A stretch of DNA of 64,000 bases, taken from contig NZ_JAATNW010000006.1 in NCBI RefSeq assembly GCF_012911815.1, forward strand, positions 1-64,000, read 5' to 3'. Both the position numbers and the translations under genes were made by a program. The number at the start of each line of letters is the position of its first letter. The stretch's first letter is position 1. The notes under the pieces are model-generated. The model was not told the DNA's origin and made no database searches. It was given only the letters and a program-made list of their open reading frames with translations. Source of the stretch: Alteromonas ponticola (GTDB lineage: Bacteria; Pseudomonadota; Gammaproteobacteria; Enterobacterales; Alteromonadaceae). Shown piece after piece: positions 44,128 to 53,440 of the stretch.

Positions 44128-44949
44128 ATGCAATCGCTGAAAGACAAAATTGATGGATTGGCCAGAGCACTGGGAAAGAAAGCGGACGGCCAACAAGATT
44201 ACACTGATTACAAAACCTTGCGTAAACAATACGAAGAGCAAGCCAATGCTGAAGTTAAACAGGCACAACAGGTCAGTAAATCTCAACGAATATCGACCTT
44301 ACACGGACGCTCTGACTTAAATCCTAAATGGACCTTCGGCAACCTTATCGAAGACAGTGATGATGTCATTGAAGCCGTCAGCATTGCCCATTCGTTTATT
44401 GCTGCTCATGAAGATCTGAATTGGCGAAACGCAGGCTCACACATGATGATTTTCTACGGTGATTATGGCCGTGGTAAATCTCATATTGCCGGTGCCATAG
44501 CACACCAATTAATCGACCAATATGAGATCACAGTGTTATATCGTCAACTTTCAACCTTGTTGGAGTTGCGTTATTCATCCTACGACTTTGGCGCTCAGGA
44601 TAAAGTGGGCCAGAAATTTCGCGAAGCAAATCAAGAACTGTTGGATGTGGATTTACTCATACTTGATGAAGTCTGTGTGAATGAAACCATGCTGAAAAAA
44701 AATACCCAAAGCTGGTTGGGTAACTTATTGCGGCAACGTCTGGTAAATAAGAAAAATTGTATTCTGATCACCAACCATAATTTAGCCGAACTTGAGATGG
44801 CACTCGGTCGCTATTGCTTTGAATCAATAAAAGAATATGACACTTACAAGGTTAGATTTGCCGGACCAAGCAGACGTAAGGGGCTGGTAGCAGATGAAGC
44901 TGAACAACCCGCACAATCGCCTGCTTATCAGCCAAATCAGCTCAGGTAG
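44128..44949 (+). CDS. dnaC: helicase loader DnaC
   Basis: A 273-residue AAA+ protein of the DnaC/IstB type that loads the DnaB helicase at oriC and at restarted forks. Walker A is GDYGRGKS (111-118), Walker B LLILDE (176-181), and sensor 1 ITNHN is in place. An N-terminal helical segment (1-60) would contact DnaB. It is paired with dnaT and lies 0.9 kb from the origin, where its product is needed. It could be an IstB paralogue, but no transposase is present and the dnaT neighbour argues for DnaC. Confidence 0.85.
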   Translation: MQSLKDKIDGLARALGKKADGQQDYTDYKTLRKQYEEQANAEVKQAQQVSKSQRISTLHGRSDLNPKWTFGNLIEDSDDVIEAVSIAHSFIAAHEDLNWRNAGSHMMIFYGDYGRGKSHIAGAIAHQLIDQYEITVLYRQLSTLLELRYSSYDFGAQDKVGQKFREANQELLDVDLLILDEVCVNETMLKKNTQSWLGNLLRQRLVNKKNCILITNHNLAELEMALGRYCFESIKEYDTYKVRFAGPSRRKGLVADEAEQPAQSPAYQPNQLR

Positions 44950-44974
44950 TTTAAGCCTGCTTTAAACTTTTTTT
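44949..44974 (+). terminator. terminator after dnaC
   Basis: GTTTAAG and CTTTAAAC pair around a short loop and seven T follow. It would limit transcription from the mnmE-dnaC genes towards the origin. Confidence 0.75.
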
Positions 44975-44991
44975 AATTTAGCTGCGTCATA

Positions 44992-45013
44992 CCTTTAGTC
45001 AATCAACTAAAGG
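44992..45013 (+). promoter_or_regulatory. hairpin covering the ribosome-binding site of the DUF4097 gene
   Basis: CCTTTAGT and ACTAAAGG form a perfect 8-bp inverted repeat with a 6-base loop. Its 3' arm contains AAAGG, the Shine-Dalgarno sequence 10 bases before the ATG at 45024. If it folds in mRNA it hides the ribosome site; as DNA it could be an operator. Confidence 0.55.
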
Positions 45014-45023
45014 AATTACACGC

Positions 45024-45806
45024 ATGCTGAATTTACCCCTACCCAAATCCGTCTCAACCCTTTGCATTCCATTGCTTTTACTTGCCCCAATGGCGCAGGC
45101 AAAAGTGATTGAACAGTCATTCTCAGCGCAAGCTGGCGATACGCTTTACCTGAAAACTGACCAGGGCAGCATAGAGATCAAAACGCACAATAAGCGCGCC
45201 ATAGACGTTTATGTTGAAATAGATGGTGAAGAAGAAGACGAATTCAAAGTCAGTTTTGATGAACATAGTGACGGCTTAAAAATACGTGGTGAGCGCGAAG
45301 ACCGCCATGGCTGGAGTCGCACCCGTATTGCCTACCTAATTACCGTTCCGCAAGAATATAATCTGGATTTGAATACGGCAGGTGGAAAAATAGAAATTGA
45401 AGACGATCTCACCGGTGACATTGATGCCAGGACATCCGGGGGTTCAATCAGCGTAGCTTCCGTTAACGGTGACGTGCAGTTGCATACATCGGGAGGCTCA
45501 ATTAAAACCAAAGATATTAATGGTGAAATTGACGCACATACATCCGGTGGCAGCATTAATGTTACGTTCGCTAAACAATTTACCGAGGACGCAACGTTAA
45601 ACACGTCAGGAGGCTCAATTCTGGCTGTGTTACCAGCAGATATAAAGATGGATCTGGATGCATCAACCAGTGGTGGCAGAGTCAGAAGCGACTTCGAGGT
45701 AGATGGTCGAGTCAAAAAACGCTCTATTGATGGGGAAGTAAATGGCGGTGGTCCTCAATTAAAGTTGCACACTTCAGGCGGTAGCATCAGGATCGAAAAG
45801 CGCTGA
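45024..45806 (+). CDS. exported DUF4097 beta-solenoid protein
   Basis: A 260-residue protein with a signal peptide (cleaved after AQA, about residue 27) and a DUF4097-type repetitive beta domain. The pentapeptide TSGGS occurs five times and TSGGR once between about residues 138 and 257, each marking a coil of a right-handed solenoid (TSGGSISVASVNGDVQLH and similar). Function unknown; members are often near cell-envelope stress genes. It lies between dnaC and the origin and has a leader hairpin that includes its SD. Confidence 0.82.
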   Translation: MLNLPLPKSVSTLCIPLLLLAPMAQAKVIEQSFSAQAGDTLYLKTDQGSIEIKTHNKRAIDVYVEIDGEEEDEFKVSFDEHSDGLKIRGEREDRHGWSRTRIAYLITVPQEYNLDLNTAGGKIEIEDDLTGDIDARTSGGSISVASVNGDVQLHTSGGSIKTKDINGEIDAHTSGGSINVTFAKQFTEDATLNTSGGSILAVLPADIKMDLDASTSGGRVRSDFEVDGRVKKRSIDGEVNGGGPQLKLHTSGGSIRIEKR

Positions 45807-46180
45807 TCTGAATAACTTTCCATACACAGCGCGATCCTTAATGAATAGGGTCGCACGCTGCGATCACCGGATCATTTCTACAAGTTATCCCCAATTGGAT
45901 CACAGCTAGATCAGGGGTGTGCATAAGATCCTCTGTAACGCTGTGTACAAGCTTTGATCTAAAAAAGGACAACTTTTTCGTTATCGCCTATTGTGGATAA
46001 GGTAGCGGGTTATCAACAGGATCAGGAGGCACTTAAACCAAGCTAGATCAGATCTTATTCATTGCGTAACTCAATGATCTTGCGTGCAAATACACGCTTA
46101 TCAACAGAAAACGCGCTGCTTAATAGTAATAAATATAAAAGATCTAAATAGATCCTATATATAATTAAGCGCGATCTGTT
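45785..46180. other. oriC: chromosomal replication origin oriC
   Basis: Between the DUF4097 gene and mnmG. Sixteen GATC (Dam/SeqA) sites fall in 45791-46176. DnaA boxes: TGTGGATAA (45992-46000, perfect), TGTGCATAA (45918-45926), TGTGTACAA (45942-45950), TTATCCCCA (45885-45893) and TTATCAACA (46010-46018 and 46098-46106). An AT-rich unwinding element with GATCTAAATAGATC and TATATATAATTA (46111-46170) lies on the mnmG side. Order and orientation match E. coli oriC (gidA - DUE - boxes - mioC side). Confidence 0.92.
46111..46170. other. AT-rich DNA-unwinding element of oriC
   Basis: This 60-bp stretch is almost wholly A and T apart from GATC sites at 46141 and 46151 and resembles the 13-mers of E. 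coli oriC (GATCTNTTNTTTT in either orientation). It is expected to melt first, next to the mnmG promoter. Confidence 0.75.
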
Positions 46181-46239
46181 TCGCAAATTCAGTATTATTT
46201 GAAGAAAATTTAACCGTTTTCTTTATGCAATAACTTCGC

Positions 46240-46254
46240 TAAAATATGCGCCCC
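46240..46254 (+). promoter_or_regulatory. mnmG promoter -10 region with GC-rich discriminator
   Basis: TAAAAT (46240-46245) is followed by ATGCGCCCC, a GC-rich discriminator like those of stringently controlled promoters. The -35 is weak. In E. coli gidA transcription next to oriC is ppGpp-sensitive and stimulates initiation, so this arrangement may be conserved. Confidence 0.45.
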
Positions 46255-46300
46255 TTTTTTCAGGGATCTTTATTAGTATTTCGGTAAGCGAGGTTTCATC

Positions 46301-48202
46301 ATGTTTTACCAACAAGAGTTTGATGTCATTGTAATTGGCGGAGGTCATGCAGGCACTGAAGCTGCAATGGCTGCTGCGCGTATGGGCATGCAGACTTTAT
46401 TGCTTACCCACAATATTGAAACCATCGGACAAATGTCCTGTAATCCCGCCATAGGTGGTATTGGCAAAGGACATTTAGTCAAAGAAATAGACGCACTAGG
46501 TGGCACAATGGCATTGGCCATCGATCAGGGCGGGATCCAGTTTCGCACGCTCAATTCCAGTAAAGGGCCAGCCGTACGCGCCACCCGGGCACAAGCTGAT
46601 CGCACGTTATACCGCAACGCGGTGCGCAACATGGTTGAACAACAGGAAAATCTGACCCTGTTTCAACAAAGTTGTGATGACCTTATTATTGAACACGATC
46701 AGGTAACTGGTGTCGTAACCCAAATGGGGCTCAAATTCAAAGCCAAAGCCGTCGTGCTAACGGTGGGGACGTTTCTTGGTGGTACCATCCATATAGGTCT
46801 GGAAAACTACCGAGGCGGACGTGCTGGAGATCCACCTTCAATCGCATTAGCCGAACGTCTGCGCGCATTACCCTTCCGGGTAGATCGTTTAAAAACGGGT
46901 ACGCCAGCGCGACTGGATGCCAGAAGTCTTGATTTTAGTGTAATGCAGGAGCAGGCCGGCGATACCCCTACCCCGGTATTTTCATTTATGGGATCACAGG
47001 CGATGCATCCGCGTCAAATTCCCTGTTACATCACTCATACCAATGAAAATACTCACGAAATCATTCGCAGTGGACTGGACCGTTCGCCAATGTATACCGG
47101 GGTTATTGAAGGTGTAGGCCCGCGCTATTGTCCGAGCATCGAAGATAAAATTATGCGTTTTGCTGATAAGAGCTCGCATCAAATCTTTGTTGAGCCCGAA
47201 GGCTTAAACAGCATGGAAGTGTACCCAAATGGCATATCGACCAGCCTGCCGTTTGACGTGCAGATGGCGCTGGTGCGATCCATCAAGGGCTTTGAAAATG
47301 CGCATATCGTGCGCCCTGGGTATGCCATTGAGTATGACTTTTTTGATCCACGGGATCTGAAACAAACGCTGGAAACTAAATTTATTAACGGCTTATTCTT
47401 CGCAGGCCAGATAAACGGCACTACCGGATACGAAGAAGCGGGTGCGCAGGGACTAGTCGCAGGAGTGAACGCTGCATTGCAGGTACAGCAGAAAGATCCA
47501 TTCATTTTACGCCGTGACCAGGCGTATATGGGCGTGCTGATTGATGATTTGGCCACCATGGGCACAAAAGAGCCATACCGCATGTTTACCAGCCGTGCCG
47601 AATACCGTTTGCTTCTTCGTGAAGACAATGCGGATATCCGCTTGACCACTCAAGGTCGTGAATTAGGGCTGGTGGACGATGCTCGCTGGCAGGCATTTAA
47701 CGAAAAAATCGAAGTGGTAGAGCAGGAACTTCAACGCTTACGCAGCCAATGGGTGCACCCTTCGCATGCCGCCGTTGAACGTTTAAATGAAAAACTTAAA
47801 AATCCAGTGAGTCGCGAACACTCGTTAGAAGAATTGATTCGACGTCCGGAAATGACGTATAACGATTTGATGTCGATTGAGGGGATTGGTCCAGGCGTAG
47901 AAAATCCGAAAGCCGCTGAACAAGTCGAAATTCAGATCAAGTACGCGGGTTACATTGCCCGTCAAATGGATGAAATCGCCAAAGCCCAACGTCATGAGAA
48001 CACCTTGCTGCCAGTGGATTTTGATTACAGTCAGATATCTGGTTTATCCAATGAAGTAATGGCCAAGTTAACCGATGCTCGGCCCGAAACCATTGGTAAA
48101 GCGTCGCGAATTTCTGGAATTACTCCTGCGGCAATCTCATTATTGCTGGTTTATCTAAAAAAACATGGGCTTATGCGTAAACAGGAGCGTCAATCAGCGT
48201 GA
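46301..48202 (+). CDS. mnmG: tRNA uridine-34 modification enzyme MnmG (GidA)
   Basis: A 633-residue FAD enzyme acting with MnmE on wobble uridine of tRNAs. The FAD loop is [19 protein letters not shown] near the start; [36 protein letters not shown] and [15 protein letters not shown] are diagnostic, and the C-terminal helical MnmE-binding domain is complete. It is read away from the origin. Its stop overlaps the GTG start of rsmG by four bases. Confidence 0.98.
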   Translation: MFYQQEFDVIVIGGGHAGTEAAMAAARMGMQTLLLTHNIETIGQMSCNPAIGGIGKGHLVKEIDALGGTMALAIDQGGIQFRTLNSSKGPAVRATRAQADRTLYRNAVRNMVEQQENLTLFQQSCDDLIIEHDQVTGVVTQMGLKFKAKAVVLTVGTFLGGTIHIGLENYRGGRAGDPPSIALAERLRALPFRVDRLKTGTPARLDARSLDFSVMQEQAGDTPTPVFSFMGSQAMHPRQIPCYITHTNENTHEIIRSGLDRSPMYTGVIEGVGPRYCPSIEDKIMRFADKSSHQIFVEPEGLNSMEVYPNGISTSLPFDVQMALVRSIKGFENAHIVRPGYAIEYDFFDPRDLKQTLETKFINGLFFAGQINGTTGYEEAGAQGLVAGVNAALQVQQKDPFILRRDQAYMGVLIDDLATMGTKEPYRMFTSRAEYRLLLREDNADIRLTTQGRELGLVDDARWQAFNEKIEVVEQELQRLRSQWVHPSHAAVERLNEKLKNPVSREHSLEELIRRPEMTYNDLMSIEGIGPGVENPKAAEQVEIQIKYAGYIARQMDEIAKAQRHENTLLPVDFDYSQISGLSNEVMAKLTDARPETIGKASRISGITPAAISLLLVYLKKHGLMRKQERQSA

Positions 48203-48843
48203 CGGTAAATTTTAATCGTGAAGAATTAGCCAGCGAACTTGCATTGGGTATAGACAAACTGGGTTTCGCCATAAGTGAAGAACAACAACAACGTCTTTTG
48301 ACGTATCTGGGGATGCTGTTCAAATGGAACGCCGCGTATAACCTCACATCAGTGCGTGATCCTAAACAGATGTTGCAAAAACATATTCTCGATTCGCTCA
48401 GTGTAATGCCATTTGTGCGCGGTAAGCGTGTTATTGATGTGGGTACGGGGCCGGGATTGCCGGGTATTCCCCTGGCCATCGTGTTGCCCCACGTCGAATT
48501 CGATTTACTTGATAGCCTGGGTAAACGCGTGCGCTTTATGAAACAGGTGGCACATGAATGCAAACTGGCAAATATTCACCCCATCCAAAGTCGTGTAGAA
48601 GCCCATCAGCCCGACACTTGTTACGATATTGTCATCAGTCGCGCGTTTGCTTCGTTAAAAGATATGTTGCACTGGTGCCAACATCTGGTAGATTTTGAGG
48701 GGAGATTTTTGGCGTTAAAAGGGCAATATCCTCAGCAGGAAATTGACGAAGTAAGTAATTACTATCATATAGAGTCAGTTACCGAATTAGCTGTCCCCGA
48801 TTTAATAGGCGAACGTCATCTGGTTACCATTAAAAAACAATAA
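48199..48843 (+). CDS. rsmG: 16S rRNA (guanine-527-N7) methyltransferase
   Basis: A 214-residue SAM methyltransferase (GidB) that methylates G527 of 16S rRNA; loss gives low-level streptomycin resistance. The SAM loop is [15 protein letters not shown], followed by [10 protein letters not shown] and [14 protein letters not shown] start at 48199, in a GTGA overlap with the mnmG stop, so it is translationally coupled. parA follows 18 bp later. Confidence 0.97.
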   Translation: MTVNFNREELASELALGIDKLGFAISEEQQQRLLTYLGMLFKWNAAYNLTSVRDPKQMLQKHILDSLSVMPFVRGKRVIDVGTGPGLPGIPLAIVLPHVEFDLLDSLGKRVRFMKQVAHECKLANIHPIQSRVEAHQPDTCYDIVISRAFASLKDMLHWCQHLVDFEGRFLALKGQYPQQEIDEVSNYYHIESVTELAVPDLIGERHLVTIKKQ

Positions 48844-48861
48844 CGATCATCAGGGTGCTTA

Positions 48862-49656
48862 GTGGCAAAAGTTATCGCGATTGCGAATCAAAAAGGTGGT
48901 GTGGGTAAAACCACAACTGCAGTAAACGTAGCCGCGTCAATGGCGGCGACTAAACGCAAGGTGCTGCTAATCGATCTTGATCCTCAGGGTAATGCAACCA
49001 TGGGGAGCGGGGTTGATAAATACGATGTCGAGGCGACCTGTTATGAGCTGCTGGTTGAAGATAAACCGGTCAATGAGGTTATTGTCCAAACAACCGCAGG
49101 AAAGTACGATCTTATCCCTGCCAATGGCGATGTGACTGCGGCGGAAATCAAGTTGATGGAGCAGTTTGCCCGCGAAGTGCGACTGCGCAATGCGCTTAAA
49201 CCGGTGATGCAGTATTACGATTTTATTTTTATCGACTGCCCTCCTTCACTCAATCAGTTAACCGTGAACGCACTCGCCGCAGCAGATTCTGTACTGGTTC
49301 CCATGCAGTGTGAATATTACGCGTTAGAAGGGTTAACTGCGCTGATGGACACCATCCAAAAACTGGCTTCGGTGGTAAATCCGCAATTAAAAATAGAAGG
49401 CGTTCTACGAACCATGTATGATCCACGCAATCGCCTGGCAAATGATGTATCCGAACAGTTGAAACGTCATTTTGGCGAGCAGGTATATCGTACCGTTATC
49501 CCCCGTAATGTTCGTCTGGCAGAAGCACCCAGTTTTGGTACTCCGGCGATGTATTACGATAAATCATCTACTGGTGCTAAAGCCTATCTGGCATTGGCAG
49601 GAGAAATTTTGCGTCGTCGCGATAAAGCGCGACAATCAGCCGCGCAAGCAAGTTAA
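48862..49656 (+). CDS. parA: chromosome-partitioning ATPase ParA
   Basis: A 264-residue Walker-type ATPase (Soj/ParA) that moves ParB-parS complexes along the nucleoid. The deviant Walker A KGGVGKTT (11-18) with its signature lysine, [11 protein letters not shown] and FIDCPPSL are intact. It lacks the N-terminal DNA-binding domain of plasmid ParA, as expected of the chromosomal type. GTG start at 48862. It is in an operon with parB. Confidence 0.97.
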   Translation: MAKVIAIANQKGGVGKTTTAVNVAASMAATKRKVLLIDLDPQGNATMGSGVDKYDVEATCYELLVEDKPVNEVIVQTTAGKYDLIPANGDVTAAEIKLMEQFAREVRLRNALKPVMQYYDFIFIDCPPSLNQLTVNALAAADSVLVPMQCEYYALEGLTALMDTIQKLASVVNPQLKIEGVLRTMYDPRNRLANDVSEQLKRHFGEQVYRTVIPRNVRLAEAPSFGTPAMYYDKSSTGAKAYLALAGEILRRRDKARQSAAQAS

Positions 49657-49698
49657 AACGCACTACTTAAATCATCAAGCGAATAAACTGAGGGAATT

Positions 49699-50571
49699 AT
49701 GTCTGCAAAAAAAAGAGGATTAGGGCGTGGATTAGACGCCTTGCTGGCGACCAGCCAGGCATCCCCTGCCAAAGAACAAGACAGTACAGTCGCCGAACAA
49801 AGTGAATTAAGTAAATTACCTATTGAATATCTTAGCCCGGGTAAATATCAGCCGCGTAAAGATATGTCGCCAGAAGCGTTGGAAGAATTAGCCTCATCCA
49901 TCCGTTCGCAAGGGGTTATTCAACCTATCGTAGTGCGTAAAACGGCTGAAAATCGCTATGAAATCATTGCTGGTGAACGGCGCTGGCGTGCCTCACAACT
50001 GGCACAACTTGATGTTGTACCCTGCCTCATCAAAAATGTTCCCGATGAAGCCGCCGTGGCCATTGCACTAATAGAAAATATCCAACGTGAAGATTTAAAC
50101 GCAATGGAAGAGGCGCAAGCGTTGGATCGTTTGATGGTGGAATTTGAATTAACCCATGCTCAAGTGGCTGAAGCGGTGGGTAAATCCCGCACTACCGTAA
50201 CCAATTTGCTGCGTCTGAATCATCTCAATGAAGATGTTAAATTATTGCTTGAACATGGTGATATTGAGATGGGACACGCCCGTGCGCTGCTGGCACTAGA
50301 CGGTGACGAGCAGTCTACCGCCGCGCAAATCGTGTCAGGCAAAGGCTTAACCGTGCGTGACACTGAAAAGCTGGTACGTAAATATCTTGAGCCTGCGCAG
50401 CCCAAACCAGAGAAAACAATAGATCCAGATGTACAACAGCTGGTTACCCGGTTATCCGAAAATCTGGGTGCTAACGTGTCAATTGACCATAACGCCAAAG
50501 GTAAAGGTAAGTTAGTGATTAACTTTAGCGATTTGGAACAACTGGACGGAATATTGGCGAAAATTCATTAA
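49699..50571 (+). CDS. parB: chromosome-partitioning protein ParB
   Basis: A 290-residue CTP-dependent DNA clamp. The N-terminus KKRGLGRGLDALLA (ParA interaction), the CTPase motif GERRWRA, ENIQREDLNAMEEA and the helix-turn-helix LTHAQVAEAVGKSRTTVTNLLRL are present, with a C-terminal dimer domain. Candidate loading sites (parS) lie in recF, about 15 kb away on the other side of oriC. Confidence 0.97.
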   Translation: MSAKKRGLGRGLDALLATSQASPAKEQDSTVAEQSELSKLPIEYLSPGKYQPRKDMSPEALEELASSIRSQGVIQPIVVRKTAENRYEIIAGERRWRASQLAQLDVVPCLIKNVPDEAAVAIALIENIQREDLNAMEEAQALDRLMVEFELTHAQVAEAVGKSRTTVTNLLRLNHLNEDVKLLLEHGDIEMGHARALLALDGDEQSTAAQIVSGKGLTVRDTEKLVRKYLEPAQPKPEKTIDPDVQQLVTRLSENLGANVSIDHNAKGKGKLVINFSDLEQLDGILAKIH

Positions 50572-50633
50572 TTACGATGCGCTTTTTTAGCCAATCTTAC
50601 TCGCAAAAATGTTTTTTTTCTGCTTAGATGGCG

Positions 50634-50656
50634 CATGTTAATCGGTTGTTAACATG
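50634..50656 (+). promoter_or_regulatory. inverted repeat upstream of the atp promoter
   Basis: CATGTTAA and TTAACATG flank a 7-bp spacer, centred about 83 bp before the predicted atp transcription start. The geometry fits a dimeric regulator's site, but no regulator is assigned. Confidence 0.4.
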
Positions 50657-50693
50657 AAATGTTTCTATTTCGCCTCCAATACGCGTTGGATGG

Positions 50694-50721
50694 TTGAAAA
50701 AAATCGACAAAACAGTATACT
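50694..50721 (+). promoter_or_regulatory. atp operon promoter
   Basis: TTGAAA (50694-50699), a 16-bp spacer and TATACT (50716-50721), giving a start near 50728 and a leader of about 40 nt before atpI. A reading frame opened at 50694 would make the promoter coding and is not believed. Confidence 0.7.
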
Positions 50722-50768
50722 TCTGTCGCTTTTTGTCGGCGCTAAAATTACAGGTTTCACCGGTTAAC

Positions 50769-51140
50769 ATGGAAATAACTGAAAAAGGCAAAAAGCTGGC
50801 GCGAATGGGGGCACTTTATCAGTGCATTATCGCGACGGTCTTAAGCGCAATTATCGCGTTTGTCGGACTTAAAATTTGGGCATTGTCATTTGCTCTTGGC
50901 GCAGTAATCAGTATTGTCCCCAACGGCGTGTTCGCGCTGTTTGCATTCAGATATTCGGGGGCAACAAAAAACAGACTGGTTGTAAAAAGCTTCAACCAGG
51001 GCGCTAAAGTAAAACTGCTCATTACGGTTTTTTTATTTGTAGTGGCGTTTGTTCAATTTAACGTTGAACCCATTGCATTGTTTGCAGGGTTCGTCATTAC
51101 AGCCGCTAGCTATTGGTTAGCATTTTTTCGTGCAGGGTAG
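50769..51140 (+). CDS. atpI: F0F1 ATP synthase assembly protein AtpI
   Basis: A 123-residue protein with four transmembrane helices (for example CIIATVLSAIIAFVGL and LLITVFLFVVAFVQF), the usual first gene of atp operons, which helps c-ring assembly. I place the start at ATG 50769 (MEITEKGKKLARMGALYQC), as in relatives; the SD is weak. The gene is poorly conserved in sequence but its place is diagnostic. Confidence 0.88.
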   Translation: MEITEKGKKLARMGALYQCIIATVLSAIIAFVGLKIWALSFALGAVISIVPNGVFALFAFRYSGATKNRLVVKSFNQGAKVKLLITVFLFVVAFVQFNVEPIALFAGFVITAASYWLAFFRAG

Positions 51141-51202
51141 AACCACATCAATAATCGCGCACGAAAAATGTACAAGATTTCTAAACTTTAAACTTGGGTT
51201 AA

Positions 51203-52039
<837 letters not shown>

Positions 52040-52051
52040 GTAGTTTTAACA

Positions 52052-52069
52052 AGGCCACTTCGGTGGCCT
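52052..52069 (+). promoter_or_regulatory. UUCG-tetraloop hairpin between atpB and atpE
   Basis: AGGCCAC-TTCG-GTGGCCT: a 7-bp perfect stem closed by C-G over UUCG, one of the most stable RNA hairpins. No T-run follows, so it is likely an mRNA processing or stability element, not a terminator. Confidence 0.75.
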
Positions 52070-52137
52070 GATGAAAAAAAGTAACAGTAACAAACGATTT
52101 TTTTAACTTTAAATTTAAACTTAAACTGGAGACGTAA

Positions 52138-52359
<222 letters not shown>

Positions 52360-52408
52360 TTTTTATTAACTCAAGTCTATTAGCGAACTTTTATGAGGAG
52401 GAGCGGTT

Positions 52409-52879
52409 GTGAATATTAACGCCACTCTAATTGGTCAATTAATCGCGTTTGCTGTCTTCGTGTGGTTCTGCATGAAGTATGTATGGCCCCCTTTGTTGGC
52501 AGCAATCGAAGAGCGTCAGAAGAAAATAGCCGATGGCTTGGAAGCTTCTGATCGCGCCGAGAAAGACCTTGAATTAGCTCAGCAGAAAGCTACTGAGAAA
52601 TTAAAAGAGGCGAAAGCGCAAGCAGCTGAAATTATCGAGCAGGCTAAGAAACGAGCTAACCAGCTTGTTGACGAAGAAACCCAGCGTGGTCACGCAGAGC
52701 GTGAAAAAATTATCACTCAGGGTTATGCCGAAATTGAAGCTGAACGCAATCGTGCCAAAGAAGAATTACGCAAGCAGGTCGCTGCCCTAGCAGTAGCCGG
52801 CGCACAGCAGATTCTTCAGCGTGAAATCGATGCTCAAGCACAAAACGACATTGTTGAAAAACTTGTCGCTGAACTTTAA
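52409..52879 (+). CDS. atpF: ATP synthase F0 subunit b
   Basis: A 156-residue stalk subunit: one N-terminal transmembrane helix ([20 protein letters not shown]) and a long charged coiled coil rich in Ala, Glu and Lys that dimerises and binds delta. GTG start at 52409 behind a very strong GAGGAGGAG. Full length as in E. coli (156). Confidence 0.97.
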   Translation: MNINATLIGQLIAFAVFVWFCMKYVWPPLLAAIEERQKKIADGLEASDRAEKDLELAQQKATEKLKEAKAQAAEIIEQAKKRANQLVDEETQRGHAEREKIITQGYAEIEAERNRAKEELRKQVAALAVAGAQQILQREIDAQAQNDIVEKLVAEL

Positions 52880-52893
52880 CGAGGAGATGAGCC

Positions 52894-53427
52894 ATGTCTG
52901 AATTGACAACTGTCGCTCGTCCCTATGCTAAAGCAGCTTTTGATTTTGCGGTCGAGCAAAACGCCATTGCCCAATGGCAGGACATGCTGGCATTTTCCAG
53001 CGCAGTGACTCAGAACGAAGATATGCATCAGTTACTAACTGGTGCTATCGCCGCTGAAAAACTGGCTGAAATTTTTATCAGTGTGGCTGGCGAACAGCTC
53101 GACGAACATGGTCAGAACTTTGTAAAAGTTCTGGCTGAGAATAAACGTTTAGTTGCGTTACCTGAAATTTCAGAATTATTTGACGCCTTTAAAGCTGAGT
53201 ATGACAAAGAAGTAGAAGTGGATGTCACTTCTGCTACTGAACTTAGCGCGGCGCAACAAACTGAACTTAGCGCAACCTTAGAAAAACGTTTGGCACGTAA
53301 AGTGAAGCTTAATTGTAACGTGGATCCGCAGCTGATTGCGGGCTTTGTCGTCAAAGCCGGTGATACAGTAATCGATGGTTCCGTGAAGTCTAAACTGAAC
53401 CGTCTCGAAGACGCGTTGCAAGCATAA
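52894..53427 (+). CDS. atpH: ATP synthase F1 subunit delta
   Basis: A 177-residue peripheral-stalk subunit (E. coli 177). The opening [18 protein letters not shown] and the C-terminal [21 protein letters not shown] are the family signatures. It links subunit b to the alpha3-beta3 head. It starts 14 bp after atpF with GAGGAG upstream. Confidence 0.97.
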   Translation: MSELTTVARPYAKAAFDFAVEQNAIAQWQDMLAFSSAVTQNEDMHQLLTGAIAAEKLAEIFISVAGEQLDEHGQNFVKVLAENKRLVALPEISELFDAFKAEYDKEVEVDVTSATELSAAQQTELSATLEKRLARKVKLNCNVDPQLIAGFVVKAGDTVIDGSVKSKLNRLEDALQA

Positions 53428-53440
53428 CGGGGATAAGAGC

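Noticed and set aside
44128..44949. IS21-type IstB helper ATPase
   Set aside because: No IstA transposase or terminal repeats nearby, and dnaT lies directly upstream, so DnaC is the better reading.
50694..50768. Longer atpI start at TTG 50694
   Set aside because: The added codons coincide with a good -35/-10 promoter and do not resemble AtpI N-termini.
52052..52069. Calling the atpB-atpE hairpin a terminator
   Set aside because: No T-run, and seven essential genes of the same operon follow it.
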